Source of the DNA: Prosthecobacter gellanilyticus
GTDB taxonomy: Bacteria; Verrucomicrobiota; Verrucomicrobiia; Verrucomicrobiales; Verrucomicrobiaceae
Length of the DNA: 64,000 nt
NCBI RefSeq assembly: GCF_007992435.1
Contig: NZ_BKAG01000027.1
Coordinates: forward strand, 27,671-91,670
Reading direction: 5' to 3'
Shown here: positions 63,401 to 64,000 of the stretch, in pieces
How positions within the stretch are numbered: position 1 is the stretch's first letter
Layout: each line of letters opens with the position of its first letter
The notes under the pieces: model-generated
Seen by the model: the letters and a program-made list of their open reading frames with translations, nothing else
What the model was told of the DNA's origin: nothing
The model's database searches: none
Translations under genes and position numbers: made by a program

Positions 63401-63748
63401 GATCTCGGCGGGCAGCTTTTGCCTGATCGACATAGGCACGGCGCTTTCAAGGGCACGCTGCGGATCCGTTTGAATCAGCTCCTTCATCGCCGCGCGATGC
63501 GATTCCGCCAAAGCGAGGCCATCCTGAAGCTGGCGGGCCTTTTCATCCGCCAGATAGTCCTGCGCCCAGTCGGTGAAATCAGCCACAGCTCGCGGCAGAT
63601 GCGCGCGCTCGATCTTGGCAGGCGCGGAAACCTCGGACGACTGTTTCTTGATCTCAGGGGTCGATGGCCGGGATCGTGCCAGCCACCAAGTCAAGCCACC
63701 CGCCACCAGAACGAGGGTGAGGATTCTGAAAAGGTAAGGGCGGGGCAT
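57476..63748 (-). CDS. Giant secreted zinc metalloprotease with seven Calx-beta domains
   Basis: The 2090-residue protein starts with a signal or anchor (YLFRILTLVLVAGGLTWWLA). After a ~250-residue propeptide-like region comes a gametolysin/M11-like catalytic domain with H412-E-F-G-H416-N-V-G-V-W-H422, the metzincin-type HExxHxxGxxH zinc site. A PKD domain (AYAWTFGDPV...) and a carboxypeptidase-regulatory-like domain (YYIEGYVMDGSAPLSGIRMS) follow. Seven tandem Calx-beta domains of ~105-120 residues run from about 800 to 1590. A PKD-like domain, a laminin-G/DUF1349-like region (NFLLRHRPLSGNSSF) and another PKD-like domain complete it. It is probably extracellular and acts on protein or glycoprotein polymers. 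Confidence 0.92.
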   Translation of the reverse strand: MPRPYLFRILTLVLVAGGLTWWLARSRPSTPEIKKQSSEVSAPAKIERAHLPRAVADFTDWAQDYLADEKARQLQDGLALAESHRAAMKELIQTDPQRALESAVPMSIRQKLPAEIVERLEQRISGRGLYEVLAVSPDSDPSEPRVRRFATLNDQELRAHVYGKRAAQPTTPNAMMWGVAVDRELALSENRVRVLETGEVPDPNKKQEYVCPVSQKPLPMPPSPEPITEDTPAVETDTQIIHFCASAHINAYENEIVAGEGNTGGPSTPTGTLPITRTTSTGLRKFIYMRVSFPDRLQEVQTEKDAWANCKSLTDYFQESSYGRCSFLGTVTPILVMPRSEAWYIQDYNTTGSNNPIMSDAREAARALGYPTDDYQHFVCIYTGGPGSFGGLGSVGGGNTWLKSTSIGTFEHEFGHNVGVWHSNSWNTNGASIIGPGANVEYGHVLDVMGNSGSGGHFNASMKDQLQWLTPETYHTALASGTYRIFQTDQVNQDPARRYGLKVAKDTDRDYWVEFRQRHNTNPWFMSGATLNWSPWGNGSGQDNGTTRGSNLGTQLLDMTPGSPDDRTDSALAMGRTYSDTAAGVHITPISKGGTTPESLDVVVNTGSFTGNQVPTIDSLTASTSTPAVNGAINLTVTATDSDGDTLAYAWTFGDPVSGTLYSPTFSINNASTQTKTYTAAGYYNVQCTVSDMKGGSITKSLLITVGTPSTYYIEGYVMDGSAPLSGIRMSNGQATGSWRGGLTDSDGLYRITNLANGAVTVAALEAGYSFTAGFTNPATIASAGITGANWTATPNLPRVMVEAIDAELTEDNASDTATLRISRTGSATAALVVATDLQGAAGYISDYSLSTTPDTTTASPLELFTIPAGSGFVDLTLTAATDSSSEGPETFAVSLINAPGYIPSGPQTAVFTILDQDTANPRVSIVVNDPEAVENNASDTIQFTVTRAGSTAASINVNYAVTTGAGMALSGTDYTISPTNFVTIPSGSSSATITLTPTDDSAVEGLENISLNLSTGTGYVVGTPSSATAKLVDDDINTVSVTATDATANENGDPGRFTFTRTGDLTLPLIAHYGISGLATHGVDYQALSGVVSFAAGSSTVTEDVLPINDALGEPTQDVIVQLRSSNAYQLGAGATHRATVNINDDSDLPLVAINLLDGVITETDAGSFRITTSGTGTGNITVNYTVTGTATSGSDFTALAGSLLISKNNTSNVSIIPVNDALLEDAETVVITLTPSASYTVDVQNSITAVIRDDDKPTVNVSVNALSTAENAASRFYLSRTGSTTSALSVSYSISGTATPGTDYTALSGTASIAAGSSGAFVDVVPIEDTLAEGVESVTMTVNSIANYGVEVASTTLLITDNDSGFTSNLAFASVSTTVDEASGAGVIHVSRTGTTTDTSSVEYGVLTASALGSGVDFTLPVGVLTFAPGETQKQIPFTIRDDEVPEDPEAFVVQLRNATNAILTSNATQHSVLITDNEPRVNLEIVDPFMHEGTADTATFRITRSGPTTQALAVPLAFSGTATNGTDVTSIPTSITIPAGSASVDRVVTASTDALSEAAETLMVSLAGSGNFLPGPRASVSMSIGDASANDAPFTAILSPRGASPGVPAGTTLQLAGMVSDDGAVTSLWTQVSGPGTAAFADASATTTTATFSANGTYTLRLTANDGTQTSQAEVTLAVGVAVAPWTNANINSPTLPGAGVTQNGTHLLVGGGNLLSSTSDNFLLRHRPLSGNSSFTARVRSTTFSSSAARIGIMLRESTAAGSRFASMFMAPINGNLSAFQYRTSTSSTGSSTTTSGLSPGYWVRLVRSGSSFSAFDSPDGVNWTQRGSTQTIAMGTDILAGPAVMSASTTRLNLALIDNISITGVTENVGAFVSAGADTSVMLPQAMTIPLNGTLNDDAMTAGATAVWTQISGPAASTFGNAATTISTVTQPGTYVYRLIIDDGEVRTLDDVTITATSPIYDWRAAEFGANASNPAIAGDNADPEGDGIINLLEYALALDAQGSSNGDLPHAENSGGQCHLVYTRPASAPDLVYAVEWSAGLGAWSTSGVTEQVLSTSGGIQTVRASVTPAGYERCFMRVRVTRP

Positions 63749-63841
63749 GCGGAAAACCCTACATTACCCCACCTGATCCCCTGCCATCCAGCCGCAAATG
63801 GGCTCGATGGCGGAAATCACAAAACTCTGACCTTTCGGCGA

Positions 63842-64000
63842 TTACAGAGCCAGCGCGGCGATGACGGCGTCACCGATCTCGTGTGTGTTCACCTTCCAAA
63901 AGTACTCATGCGCTTTAGCGCGTGAAAACGAAGGAGGCCGAATGATGAATTCGGCCTCCTCGTTTGGATGCAGGATCTCTGGAGCTGGCAGGGCGGGTGC
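63842..64000 (-). CDS. C-terminal end of an open frame, LeuB-like tail (partial)
   Basis: A minus-strand frame enters from the right edge and ends at TAA 63842. Its last residues, KVNTHEIGDAVIAALAL, resemble the C-terminus of 3-isopropylmalate dehydrogenases. The 30 residues before it do not fit that family and span a strong hairpin. It may be a truncated copy or a chance match. Confidence 0.35.
   Translation of the reverse strand, partial: APALPAPEILHPNEEAEFIIRPPSFSRAKAHEYFWKVNTHEIGDAVIAALAL
63932..63960. terminator. Bidirectional hairpin near the right edge
   Basis: AGGAGGCCGAAT and ATTCGGCCTCCT form a perfect 12-bp stem with loop GATGA. On the minus strand it is followed by TCGTTTTC, so it could terminate a gene beyond the window. 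Confidence 0.6.

Overview
This 64-kb window is a high-GC bacterial chromosome segment that most resembles Verrucomicrobiota, probably a Prosthecobacter/Verrucomicrobium-like member of Verrucomicrobiaceae. That placement is an inference from gene content: sulfatases, a neutral ceramidase, giant secreted proteins with Calx-beta, PKD, Ig-like or pre-peptidase-like repeats, a LEPR-like N-terminal motif, BlaI/M56 regulation, a small bS22/AURKAIP1-type protein, and several families of palindromic intergenic repeats. There is no CRISPR array, rRNA operon or intact insertion sequence. The one tRNA is tRNA-Gly(UCC).

Layout. 1-5.5 kb: ceramidase-like gene (cut by the left edge), class A penicillin-binding protein, MBL-fold hydrolase, and a primary-type sigma factor. 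6-11.3 kb: tRNA-Gly, then an exopolysaccharide export group (small secreted protein, outer-membrane barrel, Wzz/BY-kinase, Wza-type SLBB protein) and a YkgJ cysteine-cluster protein. 11.4-18 kb: Ig-repeat surface protein, serine hydrolase, TPR protein, RNase PH and a large nested inverted repeat. 18-20.6 kb: a BlaI repressor with twin palindromes in its promoter region and an M56 (BlaR1-type) protease carrying secretin-like and SLBB domains. 20.6-26.6 kb: aminotransferase, two convergent sulfatases, and a LEPR-like repeat protein. 26.7-29.6 kb (minus strand): cysteine-depleted DksA-like protein, L33, S18 and FolE2, followed by a SUKH protein; together these look like a zinc-sparing set. 29.8-35.3 kb: membrane glycosyltransferase-like protein, hisG, bS22-like protein, TPR protein, fasciclin. 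35.4-45 kb: two PQQ-type sugar dehydrogenases, a Rieske protein, DUF4112, VOC and Gfo/Idh/MocA proteins, separated by dispersed repeats. 45.3-50.8 kb (minus): peroxiredoxin, then a PelA-like protein with a TPR partner and a small membrane protein. 50.8-52.2 kb and 55.3-56.2 kb: gene graveyards with tandem repeats, an Imm-5-like remnant, a ParB/RepB fragment and a dead IS1-type transposase. 52.2-63.7 kb: a four-repeat secreted protein, two small unknown genes and a 2090-residue metalloprotease.

How the genes relate. Envelope and secretion functions dominate: peptidoglycan synthesis, polysaccharide export, a PelA-like exopolysaccharide enzyme, and many secreted proteins. The sulfatases, ceramidase and sugar dehydrogenases fit growth on complex sulfated or lipid-linked polymers. 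The most distinctive points are the M56-secretin-SLBB fusion with its palindrome-bearing BlaI gene, the cluster of cysteine-poor (probably zinc-independent) proteins, and two mutually inverted copies of a ~162-bp element with ~32-bp terminal inverted repeats, both lying between convergent genes. Several reading frames, notably the first ceramidase gene, L33 and the bS22-like gene, were translated by hand from the sequence.
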